This document shows, piece after piece, positions 16,893 to 24,919 of a stretch of 64,000 nt of DNA. The notes under the pieces were generated by a model, which saw only the letters and a program-made list of their open reading frames with translations, did not search any database and was not told the DNA's origin. The number at the start of each line of letters is the position of its first letter. Position 1 is the first letter of the stretch. The DNA is from Arthrobacter horti (GTDB taxonomy: Bacteria > Actinomycetota > Actinomycetes > Actinomycetales > Micrococcaceae). The position numbers and the translations under genes were made by a program. The DNA is taken from positions 62,001 through 126,000 of the forward strand of contig NZ_JAVALS010000002.1 in NCBI RefSeq assembly GCF_030731045.1, in the 5' to 3' direction.

Positions 16893-17313
16893 GCGCGTAG
16901 CCTCCCGCCCGGGTGTCCTCGCCGGTCTGCTCTCCGGGCAGGGACGCGGCGGCCGTGTGCCAGGACTGTTGGAGGGGTTCCAGGAGCATGATCGCCTCGC
17001 GGGTCCGGGCGGAGTCACGGTGGATGTTGGCCCCGACGAGGGCCGTGCGGACGTACTCATAGATGCTGCGCAGCCCGTCCGCACCGTCCCAGGAGCCGGG
17101 CTTGAGGGTCGTGGTGAGCTCGGCGATGATGTCCTGGGCGTGGAGCAGGTTGTGGCTCGCAGCCTGCCAGTCGTGTGACTGCTGCGCGGCTTCGGCCCGG
17201 CGCAGGTCCAGCAGGAGGCGGTCGTAGAGCATGGTCAGCAGCCGGGCCGGGCTGGCCGAGAGGATCGCGTCGCGGCTGTACTGCTGCCGGGCGCGCGCGG
17301 CGTGGAGGGTCAC
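16885..17313 (-). CDS. fliS: Flagellin export chaperone FliS
   Basis: 142 residues from GTG 17311-17313, 10 bp after the fliD stop. FliS hallmarks are QYSRDAILSASPARLLTMLYDRLLLDLRRAE and the later YEYVRTALVGANIHRD segment. FliS binds the flagellin C-terminus in the cytoplasm to prevent early polymerisation. The frame extends to 17427 only as shadow of fliD. Confidence 0.94.
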   Translation of the reverse strand: MTLHAARARQQYSRDAILSASPARLLTMLYDRLLLDLRRAEAAQQSHDWQAASHNLLHAQDIIAELTTTLKPGSWDGADGLRSIYEYVRTALVGANIHRDSARTREAIMLLEPLQQSWHTAAASLPGEQTGEDTRAGGYALG

Positions 17314-17323
17314 GGGTGATCCT

Positions 17324-18742
17324 TTACTTCGAGCTCGAGCTGGACGAATAGGCAGGAAGGCCGGCGATCTGGCTGGTGAGCCAGGACTGCTGGGCCTTGA
17401 GGGTGCCCAGCGAGGTGTCCATCGCATTGAACAGCGCCGTGAGTGCGGCCTTGCGGTCGGCGAGGCGGGTGTCCCAGTCGCTGATCCGGGCGGTGAGGTC
17501 GGCGGCGTCGGCCTGGCGGCCGGAGATCAGGGAGCTGATGGAGCCGGTGACGGGGGCGGAGGCGTTCTTCGCGGCCGCGGCGACGCGGGCGGAGATCTCC
17601 TGCAGGGACGCGATCGTGCCCTTCGGGTCGGCGGCCATGGCCGAATCCAGTCTGCTCTGGTCGAACTGGAACGACCCGTCCTGCAGGATGCCGATGCCCA
17701 GCTCGGAGGGGGACTTGCCGTTGGACGTGGGCATGTAGACGGCGTCCGTGATCGCGCTCTGGACCGAGCGGATGGTCGAGTCGCCGGTGAACATGCCGCC
17801 GGAGGCCGAGGATCCGCCGCCGGCGTTGATCGTGGTTGTCACCGCGGTGTTCTGGGAGATGTAGGCCAGGAGGTCGTTCACGGAGGAGATGAAGCTGCCG
17901 GCCTGTTTCTCGATCCCGGCGTTGTCACCGGCCACCGTCACGCTCACGCTGGTGCCCACGGCGGCGGCCGTGGCGGTGACGTTCACCCCGGGGACGATGT
18001 CCGTGAACGTGTTCGTGGAGGAGGCGATGGTCTGCTGGGCGGCCGTGCCTGCGTACAGGGTGGCCTTGGCGTCCTGCGCCGCGGTCACCATTGCCGCCCC
18101 CGGCTGGGCCATCAAGTCGGTCGCCGTCCCGGCGCTGAGCTGTGCCGGCGTCCCCTGGTGGGCCTGGAAGGCCCCGGCCGCCCCGGAGCCGGTGGCGGTC
18201 AGCTGGAGCCGGTAGAGCGGGTTGCCTGAGGCGTCCTTGCCCGCGGCGACCTTCATCGCCGTCGCGGGTCCGCCGGCGGCGTTGATGGCGGTGACCACGT
18301 CATCGAGCGACGTCGAGGCGGGGGTCAGTTGGGTCTGCTTCCCGGTGGAGTCCACGAGTGTCAGCGCTGCCGGGGCGCCGGACGGGTCGGCCGGCCAGGT
18401 GGACATCGCGGCGCTCACGTCCACCTGGTTCTGCGCGGCCTGGTCGAACCGGACGCTGAAGGTCCCCGGGGCGGCCCCGGTTCCCGCGGAGGCTGTGGCC
18501 GCGCTGCTGTCCGTCGTGGCCGTGAACAGGTTCAGGGCGCTGGGCATGGACATGTTCTGCCCGAGCGTGGCCAGGGCGGAGGCCTTGCTGTTCAAGACCT
18601 GCAGGTTGGTGATCAGGCTCTGGTCGGTCCTCCTGGTCTGCTGCAGCTGCTGCTGAGGCAGACCCTCGACCTGGACGAGGGCGTTGACCATGGACGTGAT
18701 GTCCAGGCCGCTGCCGAGGCCGTTCATCGACAGTGTCGACAC
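17324..18742 (-). CDS. fliD: Flagellar filament capping protein FliD
   Basis: 472 residues. The N-terminal FliD domain (LGSGLDITSMVNALVQVEGLPQQQLQQ) and the C-terminal domain (SDWDTRLADRKAALTALFNAMDTSLGTLKAQQSWL with the final helix LTSQIAGLPAY) are clear, with the usual variable Ala/Thr-rich middle. FliD caps the growing filament. It lies downstream of fliC beyond a strong hairpin, so it may be expressed partly by read-through from the fliC promoter; I found no separate sigma-28 site in the gap. Confidence 0.95.
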   Translation of the reverse strand: MSTLSMNGLGSGLDITSMVNALVQVEGLPQQQLQQTRRTDQSLITNLQVLNSKASALATLGQNMSMPSALNLFTATTDSSAATASAGTGAAPGTFSVRFDQAAQNQVDVSAAMSTWPADPSGAPAALTLVDSTGKQTQLTPASTSLDDVVTAINAAGGPATAMKVAAGKDASGNPLYRLQLTATGSGAAGAFQAHQGTPAQLSAGTATDLMAQPGAAMVTAAQDAKATLYAGTAAQQTIASSTNTFTDIVPGVNVTATAAAVGTSVSVTVAGDNAGIEKQAGSFISSVNDLLAYISQNTAVTTTINAGGGSSASGGMFTGDSTIRSVQSAITDAVYMPTSNGKSPSELGIGILQDGSFQFDQSRLDSAMAADPKGTIASLQEISARVAAAAKNASAPVTGSISSLISGRQADAADLTARISDWDTRLADRKAALTALFNAMDTSLGTLKAQQSWLTSQIAGLPAYSSSSSSK

Positions 18743-18774
18743 TTCCGCTCCTTCTCCTGTTCACGCTCCGCGCA

Positions 18775-18820
18775 CTGACTGTGGCCGGGCAGGGCGCAGG
18801 GCCCGCCCGGCCACCGTCAG
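18775..18820 (-). terminator. Hairpin between fliC and fliD
   Basis: CTGAC-T-GTGGCCGGGC (18775-18790) pairs with GCCCGGCCAC-C-GTCAG (18805-18820), a 15-bp stem with one mismatch and a 14-nt loop. No T-run follows, so it may reduce rather than stop read-through into fliD, or protect the fliC mRNA 3' end. Confidence 0.6.
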
Positions 18821-18855
18821 CGCTGGGTCGGCTCCGTCGCGGGAGCCTCGCCGGT

Positions 18856-19725
18856 TTAGCCGAGGAGCTTGAGGATGCCCTGGCCGGACTGGTTGGCCTG
18901 GGCGAGCATCGCCGTGCCGGCCTGGGAGAGGATGCTGTCCTTGGTGTAGTTCACCATCTCCTGGGCCATGTCCGTGTCGGTGATGTGCGACTTCGCCGCG
19001 GAGAGGTTCTGCGCGGACGTGTTGAGCACGTTGACAGCGTGGGTGAGCCGGTTCTGCGAGGCGCCCAGGCCCGAACGCTGCGCCGAGATGGCCCCGATCG
19101 CCGTGTCGAGGTTGGTGACCGTGGTGGCCGCGTTGGCCGCGGTGTCCACCAGGAACGCCGCCGCACCGGCCGCGCCGGAGAACGCACCGCCTGCCGTGGT
19201 CAGCGACGTGGTCAGGTTGCCGAAGGCCACCGCGATCTGGCTGTTGGCCGAGCCGTCCGCGCCGACCTGGAAGCTGAGCGTGCCGTTGGCTCCGGTCCCG
19301 GCGGTGCCGTCGAGCAGGTTGATGCCGTTGAAGTTCGTGGACTTCGTGATCCGGTCCAGCTCCTGGCCGAGGGAGTCTCCCTCGGTCTTGATCGCCGTGC
19401 GGGCCGCGGTGTTGTTCGAGTCGTTGCCGGCCTGGACGGCGAGGTCGCGCATGCGCTGCAGGATCGAGTGGACCTCCCCGAGTGCCCCGTCGGCCGTCTG
19501 GATGACGTTGATGCCGTCCTGGGCGTTGCGGGAGGCGATCTGGCTGCCGGAAACCTGCGAGGACAGGCCCTCGGAGATCGACAGGCCGGCCGCGTCGTCC
19601 GCCGCGGAGTTGATGCGCAGGCCGCTCGAGAGCTTGGCCATCGAGTTGGCCTGCTCGGCCGTGGTCTTGTTCAGGTTCAGGTAGGCCTGCTGGGCCGAGA
19701 GGTTGGTGTTGACGGTCAGTGCCAT
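18856..19725 (-). CDS. fliC: Flagellin
   Basis: 289 residues, a compact flagellin. N-terminal D0/D1 (ALTVNTNLSAQQAYLNLNKT, LSSGLRINSAADDAAGLSIS) and C-terminal D1/D0 (LGASQNRLTHAVNVLNTSAQNLSAAKSHITDTDMAQEM) are conserved, with a short variable D2 region around residues 150-205. GGAGGA lies about 8 nt before the ATG. Strong sigma-28-type promoter upstream at 19793-19820 and a hairpin downstream suggest a monocistronic abundant transcript. No second flagellin gene is in the window. Confidence 0.97.
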   Translation of the reverse strand: MALTVNTNLSAQQAYLNLNKTTAEQANSMAKLSSGLRINSAADDAAGLSISEGLSSQVSGSQIASRNAQDGINVIQTADGALGEVHSILQRMRDLAVQAGNDSNNTAARTAIKTEGDSLGQELDRITKSTNFNGINLLDGTAGTGANGTLSFQVGADGSANSQIAVAFGNLTTSLTTAGGAFSGAAGAAAFLVDTAANAATTVTNLDTAIGAISAQRSGLGASQNRLTHAVNVLNTSAQNLSAAKSHITDTDMAQEMVNYTKDSILSQAGTAMLAQANQSGQGILKLLG

Positions 19726-19792
19726 GATGACGGTTCCTCCGTGAGTTGTTCCGGGTACTGCTCCGGGCCCGTCCGTGGGCCCTCGAAGCCCA

Positions 19793-19820
19793 CTATCGGC
19801 AGGGCGGGCAGCTCCGTTAG
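19793..19820 (-). promoter_or_regulatory. Sigma-28-type promoter of flagellin fliC
   Basis: Minus strand CTAAC (19820-19816), 15 nt, GCCGATAGT from 19800. Closest of the five to the TAAA consensus -35. It is divergent from the flgN promoter, with about 50 bp between the two -35 elements. Confidence 0.88.
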
Positions 19821-19866
19821 TGAGGATCCAGGGAATCCCTCCCGGGCCCTCCGGTGGAGCGTGATC

Positions 19867-19894
19867 CTAACCGCGGCAGTGGCCCCGCCGATAG
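19867..19894 (+). promoter_or_regulatory. Sigma-28-type promoter of flgN-flgK-flgL
   Basis: CTAAC (19867-19871), 15 nt, GCCGATAG (19887-19894) followed by T. It lies about 60 nt upstream of flgN, whose ATG has AAGGAGG in front. Confidence 0.87.
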
Positions 19895-19954
19895 TATGAG
19901 GGGGAGCGGCGGGCTGTCCTGGCCTGCGCGGAAGGACAAGGAGGTGTCCGGGCA

Positions 19955-20437
19955 ATGGCGATCCACGACCTGTCGGCGCGCCTGTGGGAAGAGCGGGAGC
20001 TGCTGGACCTGCTGACCTTCAAGCTGGAGGAGGAGCAGCTGCTCCTGACAGCGGGCAAGACCCGCTGGCTGCCCCACGCCACCCGCGAGGTGGAGCAGGT
20101 CCTCGAGCGTCTGGCGGCGTCAGGCCTCGCCCGTGCTGTGGCCGCCTCGGGCGTCGCCCTCGAATGGGGCCTGCCGGAGGAGTCGACACTGCGTGAGCTC
20201 GCCGGAGGGGCACCCGAGGGTCCGTGGGGGGAGATCCTCAGCGCGCACCTGGCGGCGATGACCGACCAGACCGCCCTGATCCGCCAGCTGCGGGATGCGA
20301 ACGCCCAGTTCCTGCGTGCCGCGGCCCGCTCGACCCAGGAGACCCTCGCAGACGCCGCCGCTGCCGGCACCACCTACGACGCCAAGGGCCGTGCTGCCAG
20401 TGACGGCGAGGCCCGTATGTTCGTCAGGGACTTCTGA
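19955..20437 (+). CDS. flgN: Flagellar protein FlgN (FlgK/FlgL chaperone)
   Basis: 160 residues, all-helical. The N-terminal LSARLWEERELLDLLTFKLEEEQLLLTAGKTRWLPHATREVEQVL pattern is the FlgN signature. The C-terminal region is Ala-rich and ends near a flexible charged tail. FlgN holds the hook-filament junction proteins FlgK and FlgL before export, and sits directly upstream of both, 10 bp before flgK. Transcribed divergently from fliC. Confidence 0.9.
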   Translation: MAIHDLSARLWEERELLDLLTFKLEEEQLLLTAGKTRWLPHATREVEQVLERLAASGLARAVAASGVALEWGLPEESTLRELAGGAPEGPWGEILSAHLAAMTDQTALIRQLRDANAQFLRAAARSTQETLADAAAAGTTYDAKGRAASDGEARMFVRDF

Positions 20438-20447
20438 GGGAGCGCGC

Positions 20448-21872
20448 ATGAGCACCTTCGGCGCCCTCAACGCGAGCTACCGCGGGCTCGTGGCAGCCCG
20501 ACAGGCGATGGACCTGGCCGGGCAGAACATCGACAACGTCGGTACCGACGGCTACACGCGCCAGCGCATCGACCAGTCCGCCCTCGGCCCCGCCGCGCCC
20601 GCGGGCCTCTCGGCCACAGGGCCGCAGGTGGGCCAAGGCGTCTCGGTGGCGCGCATCGAGCGGCTGGGGAACGCCCTGCTTGACGCTTCGGTGCGAACCA
20701 CGGCGGCGGCCGTTGGCTACACCTCCCAGCGGTCCACGGCGTATCAGGGCATCGAGGACACGCTTCAGGAGCCCGGCGGCGACGGCATCTCCGCCCAGCT
20801 CCAGTCCTTCTGGGCGGCGTGGCAGGATGTGGCGAACCAGCCCGGCGAACCGGCTCCCGCCACGGTGCTCATCCAGAACGCCAAGCAGTTCGCGGCAAAG
20901 CTCTCGGGCGGCTTCACGGCGCTCAGCGGCCAGTGGTCGGCCACGCGGTCCGACGCGGAGGGCATGGTGAGGTCCCTCAACGATGCAGCCCGCCAGGTGG
21001 CCGCATTGAACAAGGGGATCCGGTCCTCTCTCGCCGCGGGAAGCCCGGCCAATGAACTCATCGACGCCCGCAACAGGCTCACGGAGACCATCGCCTCTCT
21101 CGCCGGCGGCACCGTGCGTGAGGAGGCCGACGGGACGACGACCGTGTACCTCGGCGGCAGCGCGCTCGTCAGCGGTGACACCGCGCGGGCCGTGCAGCTC
21201 GCCGGGGCCGTGTCGATGACGGACACCGCCTCGGGCGCCCCGGCACTCGTCTGGGCCGACAGGCCGGCCGTCGCGGTGGGCCTCGACGGGGGCACGATCG
21301 CCGGGGCGCTTTCGGTCCTGGCGCCCACAGACGGCAGCGGCACGGGCGGGGCGATCGCGGAGGCCGCGGCCCAGTACAACGCACTGGCCACCTCGATCGC
21401 GAACGCGGTCAACACCGTCCACGGCAAAGGCCAGACCACGGCAGGAACGACGGGCCTGCCGTTCTTCGCGCTCGATCCGGCGGTGCCCGCCGCACAGGGC
21501 CTCTCGGTCGTGCCGACGGGCGCGAGCGGGATCGCCTCGGGCGCCGCAGGCGCGGGTGCGCTTGACGGTTCGACGGCGGACGCGATCTCCCAGCTCGGCG
21601 CCCGGCCCGGCTCTCCGGACAGCAAGTGGTCGGCGTTCGTGGCCGCGACCGGAGGCGCCGCGAAGTCCGCACTGCAGCAGGCGAACCTCACCGACACCGC
21701 GGCGTCGAACGCCAAGAGCGCCCAGGCCTCCGGCGCGTCCGTGAGCCTCGACGAGGAGAACACGAACCTTCTGGCGGCACAGCACGCCTACCAGGCGGCG
21801 GCCAGGGTCCTGACCGCGATCGACCAGGCCCTGGACACCCTCATCAACCACACCGGAACGGCAGGACTCTGA
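20448..21872 (+). CDS. flgK: Flagellar hook-associated protein FlgK
   Basis: 474 residues from ATG 20448, with GAGGGAG upstream; the frame is open back to 20295 only as shadow of flgN. N-terminal FGALNASYRGLVAARQAMDLAGQNIDNVGTDGYTRQ and C-terminal VSLDEENTNLLAAQHAYQAAARVLTAIDQALDTL are the D0/D1 helices of HAP1. FlgK is the first hook-filament junction ring. Its stop TGA shares a base with the flgL ATG. Confidence 0.95.
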   Translation: MSTFGALNASYRGLVAARQAMDLAGQNIDNVGTDGYTRQRIDQSALGPAAPAGLSATGPQVGQGVSVARIERLGNALLDASVRTTAAAVGYTSQRSTAYQGIEDTLQEPGGDGISAQLQSFWAAWQDVANQPGEPAPATVLIQNAKQFAAKLSGGFTALSGQWSATRSDAEGMVRSLNDAARQVAALNKGIRSSLAAGSPANELIDARNRLTETIASLAGGTVREEADGTTTVYLGGSALVSGDTARAVQLAGAVSMTDTASGAPALVWADRPAVAVGLDGGTIAGALSVLAPTDGSGTGGAIAEAAAQYNALATSIANAVNTVHGKGQTTAGTTGLPFFALDPAVPAAQGLSVVPTGASGIASGAAGAGALDGSTADAISQLGARPGSPDSKWSAFVAATGGAAKSALQQANLTDTAASNAKSAQASGASVSLDEENTNLLAAQHAYQAAARVLTAIDQALDTLINHTGTAGL

Positions 21873-22759
21873 TGATGCTCCGCGTCACCGACCAGACCAT
21901 GACGATGTCCGCGCAGCGCAGCCTCGCGGCGAGCCAGGCACGGCTTGCCGCCGCCCAGGCGGCCGCGAGCTCAGGCCAGCGCATCGGCCGGCCCTCCGAC
22001 GACCCCGTCGGCGCGGGCGAGTCCTTGCGGGTGCGGGCACAGATCGCGGCGGCCTCCCAGCACCAGCGCAACATCGACGACGGCACCGCCTGGCTGACCA
22101 CGCTCGATTCGGCCCTCGGCAGCGCGACCGGCTTCCTCCGCCAAGTGCGCGACCTCGCCGTCCAGGGCGGCAACGGCTCCCTGAACCAGAACGGCCGCGA
22201 CGCCCTCGCGACCCAGATCGACTCCCTCCGCAAGGACCTCCTGGGCGCGGCCAACACCCGCTACCTCGGACGCAACATCTTCGCCGGCAGCTCCGACGCG
22301 CCCGCCGCGTTCACCGATGGCGCGCCGCCCACCTACAGCGGAACCCCGGGGGACACGGTCCAGCGGCGGATCAGCCCGGAGCAGACCGTACGGGTGGACG
22401 GCGACGGCGCCGCGGTCTTCGGCACGGGAGCGGACTCGGTCTTCGGCATCCTGGACGCGATCTCCGCGGACTTGCGCAACGGTGTCGACCCGACGGGCAG
22501 GCTGCAGGCGCTCGATGCGGCGATGAACAGGGTGGTCGCCGGACGGGTCGACGCCGGGGCCAGGCTTTCCGGGCTTCAACGGGCAGGAACGGAGAACATG
22601 ACAGAGCGGAACGCGCTGGAGCAGCGGCGCTCCGGGATCGAGGACCTCGACCTCGGCAAGGCGGTCCTGGACCTGCAGGTCCAGCAGACCAATTACCAGG
22701 CAGCCCTGGCCATCACGGCCAAGGTGCTCCAGCCGAGCCTGACGGACTTCCTCCGGTGA
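21872..22759 (+). CDS. flgL: Flagellar hook-associated protein FlgL
   Basis: 295 residues; starts at either of two adjacent ATGs (21872 or 21875). N-terminal VTDQTMTMSAQRSLAASQARLAAAQAAASSGQRIGRPSDDPVGAG and the central RYLGRNIFAGSSD segment are characteristic of FlgL/HAP3, and the C-terminus ends in the flagellin-like helix LQVQQTNYQAALAITAKVLQ. FlgL is the second junction protein. Its stop overlaps the GTG of the fliW relic. Confidence 0.95.
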   Translation: MMLRVTDQTMTMSAQRSLAASQARLAAAQAAASSGQRIGRPSDDPVGAGESLRVRAQIAAASQHQRNIDDGTAWLTTLDSALGSATGFLRQVRDLAVQGGNGSLNQNGRDALATQIDSLRKDLLGAANTRYLGRNIFAGSSDAPAAFTDGAPPTYSGTPGDTVQRRISPEQTVRVDGDGAAVFGTGADSVFGILDAISADLRNGVDPTGRLQALDAAMNRVVAGRVDAGARLSGLQRAGTENMTERNALEQRRSGIEDLDLGKAVLDLQVQQTNYQAALAITAKVLQPSLTDFLR

Positions 22760-23127
22760 GCGCGCTGACCTTCGCCGTGCCCATGCCCGGCCTCTCCCCG
22801 CACAAGGACTTCACGCTCGAGGCGGTCGAGGGCGCCCCGGGCCTCTAAAGTCTCCGGCCCGCAGCCGAGCCGGGCGTCCGCCTGTTCCTGGTGGATGCCG
22901 CCCTCTACGTCCCGGACTACGCGCCCCAGATCGAGGGTCCCTGCCGCGCAATCGGCCTCGGTTCCCCCGAGGGGGCACGGGTGCTCGTCGTCGCCACCCC
23001 CGCCAGAGGAGGGACCACCGTCAACCTCATGGCACCCGTGCTAGTCAACGAGGCGACGGGGCAGAGCGTCCAGGCGATCCTCGACGGGCAGAACTGGCCG
23101 CTGCGCGCCGAACTCCGCGCTGCCTGA
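22756..23127 (+). pseudogene. fliW: fliW with an in-frame TAA at codon 31
   Basis: Reading from GTG 22756 (overlapping the flgL stop) gives VSALTFAVPMPGLSPHKDFTLEAVEGAPGL, then TAA at 22846-22848, then in the same frame SLRPAAEPGVRLFLVDAALYVPDYAPQI and on to 23127. Both parts match the FliW family: the P-x-P-G-L start and the L-[YF]-x-L-R / PDY blocks. The stop falls where FliW normally has an aromatic residue, so a single base change (TAC to TAA) or a sequencing error explains it. FliW binds flagellin and antagonises CsrA; no csrA follows here. A restart inside the second part (GTG/ATG) would lack the N-terminus. Confidence 0.85.
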
Positions 23128-23263
23128 ACGGAGGACTCCCTCCTCGGTGTCCGGTCCATGACGTCTCCGGTCCACCGCCCCGCGGGCCCGGCAGGGAGTC
23201 CCCGCTGGAAGGTGTACCAGTGGGGCCTCCCTGGGTCTGATCGAGGGTTCTAGCGTGGTGGGC

Positions 23264-23698
23264 ATGAGCAACGATGAATTCCCGCAGATCTTCCCGCTCG
23301 GCGAGCCGAACGACGCCTACGCGCAGTACTTCACCGGTCGGAGCCACCTCGCGCCGCTGGTCGGTGGCGCCGTGCCGGTCAGCAACGTCTCCTTCGAGCC
23401 GGGCTGCCGGAACAACTGGCACATCCACCACGGCACCGGTGGCGGAGGCGATCAGATCCTGATGTGCACGGCCGGTTCCGGCTGGTTCCAGGCCGAAGGC
23501 TCCGAGCCGGTCAGCATGGAACCGGGCACCGTGATCCGCGTTCCGGCCGGGACCAAGCACTGGCACGGTGCGAAGGCCGATGCGTGGTTCTCCCACCTCG
23601 CCTTCATCACGCCCGGCGAGGGCGTCGGCAACGAATGGCTGGAGCCCGTCTCCGATGAGGTGTACGGGGCGCTGCCGGGGACCGGGGAAAACGCATGA
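23264..23698 (+). CDS. Cupin-domain protein (carboxymuconolactone decarboxylase-associated type)
   Basis: 144 residues; ATG at 23264 is preferred to two in-frame GTGs just upstream. The double-stranded beta-helix metal site is visible: NNWHIHHGTGGGGDQ (His-x-His, then Gln) and later TKHWHGAKADAWFSH. Proteins of this type are small mononuclear-metal cupins often next to aldo/keto reductases or carboxymuconolactone decarboxylases. Its stop overlaps by 4 bp the start of a broken aldo/keto reductase, suggesting that the two were once an operon for quinone/aldehyde detoxification; the present substrate is unknown. Confidence 0.8.
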   Translation: MSNDEFPQIFPLGEPNDAYAQYFTGRSHLAPLVGGAVPVSNVSFEPGCRNNWHIHHGTGGGGDQILMCTAGSGWFQAEGSEPVSMEPGTVIRVPAGTKHWHGAKADAWFSHLAFITPGEGVGNEWLEPVSDEVYGALPGTGENA

Positions 23699-24061
23699 GA
23701 ATCCTGAACGAGACCCGTACCCTGTCCAACGGCGTCGAAATCCCCAAGCCGGGCCTCGGCACCTGGTTCATCGACGATGACAAGGCCGCCGACGCCGTCC
23801 GCGCGGCGGTGGCGCTGGGCTACCGGAACATCGACACGGCCCAGGCCTACGGGAACGAGCGCGTGGCGCGCCCTGGAGGAGGCGTACCAGGCTGGGAACA
23901 CACCGTCTGATCTGCTGGCTTACTGCGCATCCCGGGGCATCCTCGTGGAGGCGTACTCGCCGATCGCTCACGGTGAGATCCTGAAGACCGCCAACCCCGA
24001 GCACATACGGGCGCAGGATTACGGCGATTCGAGCGTCTTCCCCGTCTACGGCGGCAAGTGA
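23695..24061 (+). pseudogene. Aldo/keto reductase remnant, frameshifted and internally deleted
   Basis: Codons 1-57 read like an intact AKR5-type reductase (LSNGVEIPKPGLGTWFIDDD, AAVALGYRNIDTAQAYGNE, with the catalytic-region Asp/Tyr). Near 23865 the frame shifts: the match continues in another frame with ALEEAYQAG, jumps to LLAYCASRGILVEAYSPIAHG (normally about residue 180) and then to NPEHIRAQ and DYGDSSVFPVYGGK (normally the last residues). Intact relatives have about 275 residues; only about 120 remain, so the catalytic Lys/His region and most of the barrel are missing. Non-functional. Confidence 0.85.
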
Positions 24062-24091
24062 CCAGCACGCCTGATGCGGCGGATTCCTTAC

Positions 24092-24118
24092 GGGCGGAAC
24101 CGGGCGGCGATTCCGCCC
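24092..24118. terminator. Hairpin after the aldo/keto reductase remnant
   Basis: GGGCGGAA (24092-24099) pairs with TTCCGCCC (24111-24118) around an 11-nt loop. No T-run. A possible terminator of the cupin transcript. Confidence 0.35.
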
Positions 24119-24160
24119 CTGGACTCAGCAACTGGCAGCGAGAACCATGGTAGGAAGCGG

Positions 24161-24177
24161 CACCGCACGGTGCGGTG
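24161..24177. promoter_or_regulatory. Inverted repeat upstream of the oxidoreductase gene
   Basis: CACCGCA-CGG-TGCGGTG, a perfect 7-bp inverted repeat about 63 bp upstream of the ATG at 24240. Size and position suit an operator for a dimeric regulator; the regulator is unknown. Confidence 0.35.
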
Positions 24178-24239
24178 AGGGTGGGTGGTCTTCAGGGGCC
24201 GCACCGGACGAGGTTCATGGATCTGCTGAGGAGTCGAAG

Positions 24240-24866
24240 ATGAGCAGGATTGCAGTGCTCGGAACGGGAGAAGTGGGGCGGACGCTCGCACGGGGGCTAC
24301 GAGGTCTGGGGCATTCGGTCTGCCTCGGCAGCCGCTCAGGGAAGGCCGTCGAGGGATGGGACGGTGAGGCGGCCACCTTCGCCGAGGCGCTGGACGGCGC
24401 CGAATTCGCCGTCCTGTGCGTGAAAGGGACGGCGGCCGAAGAACTGGTCACCACTCTCGCCCCCCGGCTGGCGGGCGTCACCGTGCTGGACACCACCAAC
24501 CCCATCGCCGAGGCCGCTCCGACGGAGGGCGTGCTCGCGTACTTCACCGGCCCCAACGAATCCATGATGGAGCGTCTGCAGCACGCCGCGCCGGAGGCCA
24601 GGTTCGTCAAGGCGTTCAACAGCGTGGGCGCCGGACTCATGGTCAATCCCTCGTTCCCCGGCGGAACGCCCACCATGTTCATCTGCGGTGACGATCAGGC
24701 TGCTCGCCGGACGGTCGCGGAGATGGTCGCCGCACTCGGCTGGGACGTCGAAGACATGGGTGCGGCAGCAGCGGCCCGTGCGATCGAGCCACTGTGCGTG
24801 CTCTGGTGCATTCCGGGCCTGCGTGACGGCAGGTGGACCCACGCGTTCAAACTCTTGCGGCCCTGA
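24240..24866 (+). CDS. NAD(P)-binding oxidoreductase, F420-dependent NADP reductase-like (coenzyme F420/ProC family)
   Basis: 208 residues from ATG 24240. The N-terminal Rossmann motif is MSRIAVLGTGEVGRTLARGL with GxGxxG-like spacing, followed by SRSGKA that could bind the NADPH 2'-phosphate. Later motifs LDTTNPIAEA and KAFNSVGAGLMVNP match the F420_oxidored family (PF03807), which includes many plain NADPH-dependent reductases that do not use F420. The C-terminal part is helical. Substrate cannot be told from sequence. Its neighbour downstream is a MmyB-type regulator beginning 53 bp later. Confidence 0.75.
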   Translation: MSRIAVLGTGEVGRTLARGLRGLGHSVCLGSRSGKAVEGWDGEAATFAEALDGAEFAVLCVKGTAAEELVTTLAPRLAGVTVLDTTNPIAEAAPTEGVLAYFTGPNESMMERLQHAAPEARFVKAFNSVGAGLMVNPSFPGGTPTMFICGDDQAARRTVAEMVAALGWDVEDMGAAAAARAIEPLCVLWCIPGLRDGRWTHAFKLLRP

Positions 24867-24919
24867 CGGGTACTGCCGGAACCTCCCTCCCCGCGGCGCA
24901 CCGGCGTAGCGTGGACGGA

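Noticed and set aside
23133-23201. 9-bp inverted repeat GGACTCCCT / AGGGAGTCC flanking about 50 bp between fliW and the cupin gene
   Set aside because: No insertion-sequence ORF, target duplication or terminator geometry; likely chance or part of a minor RNA structure.
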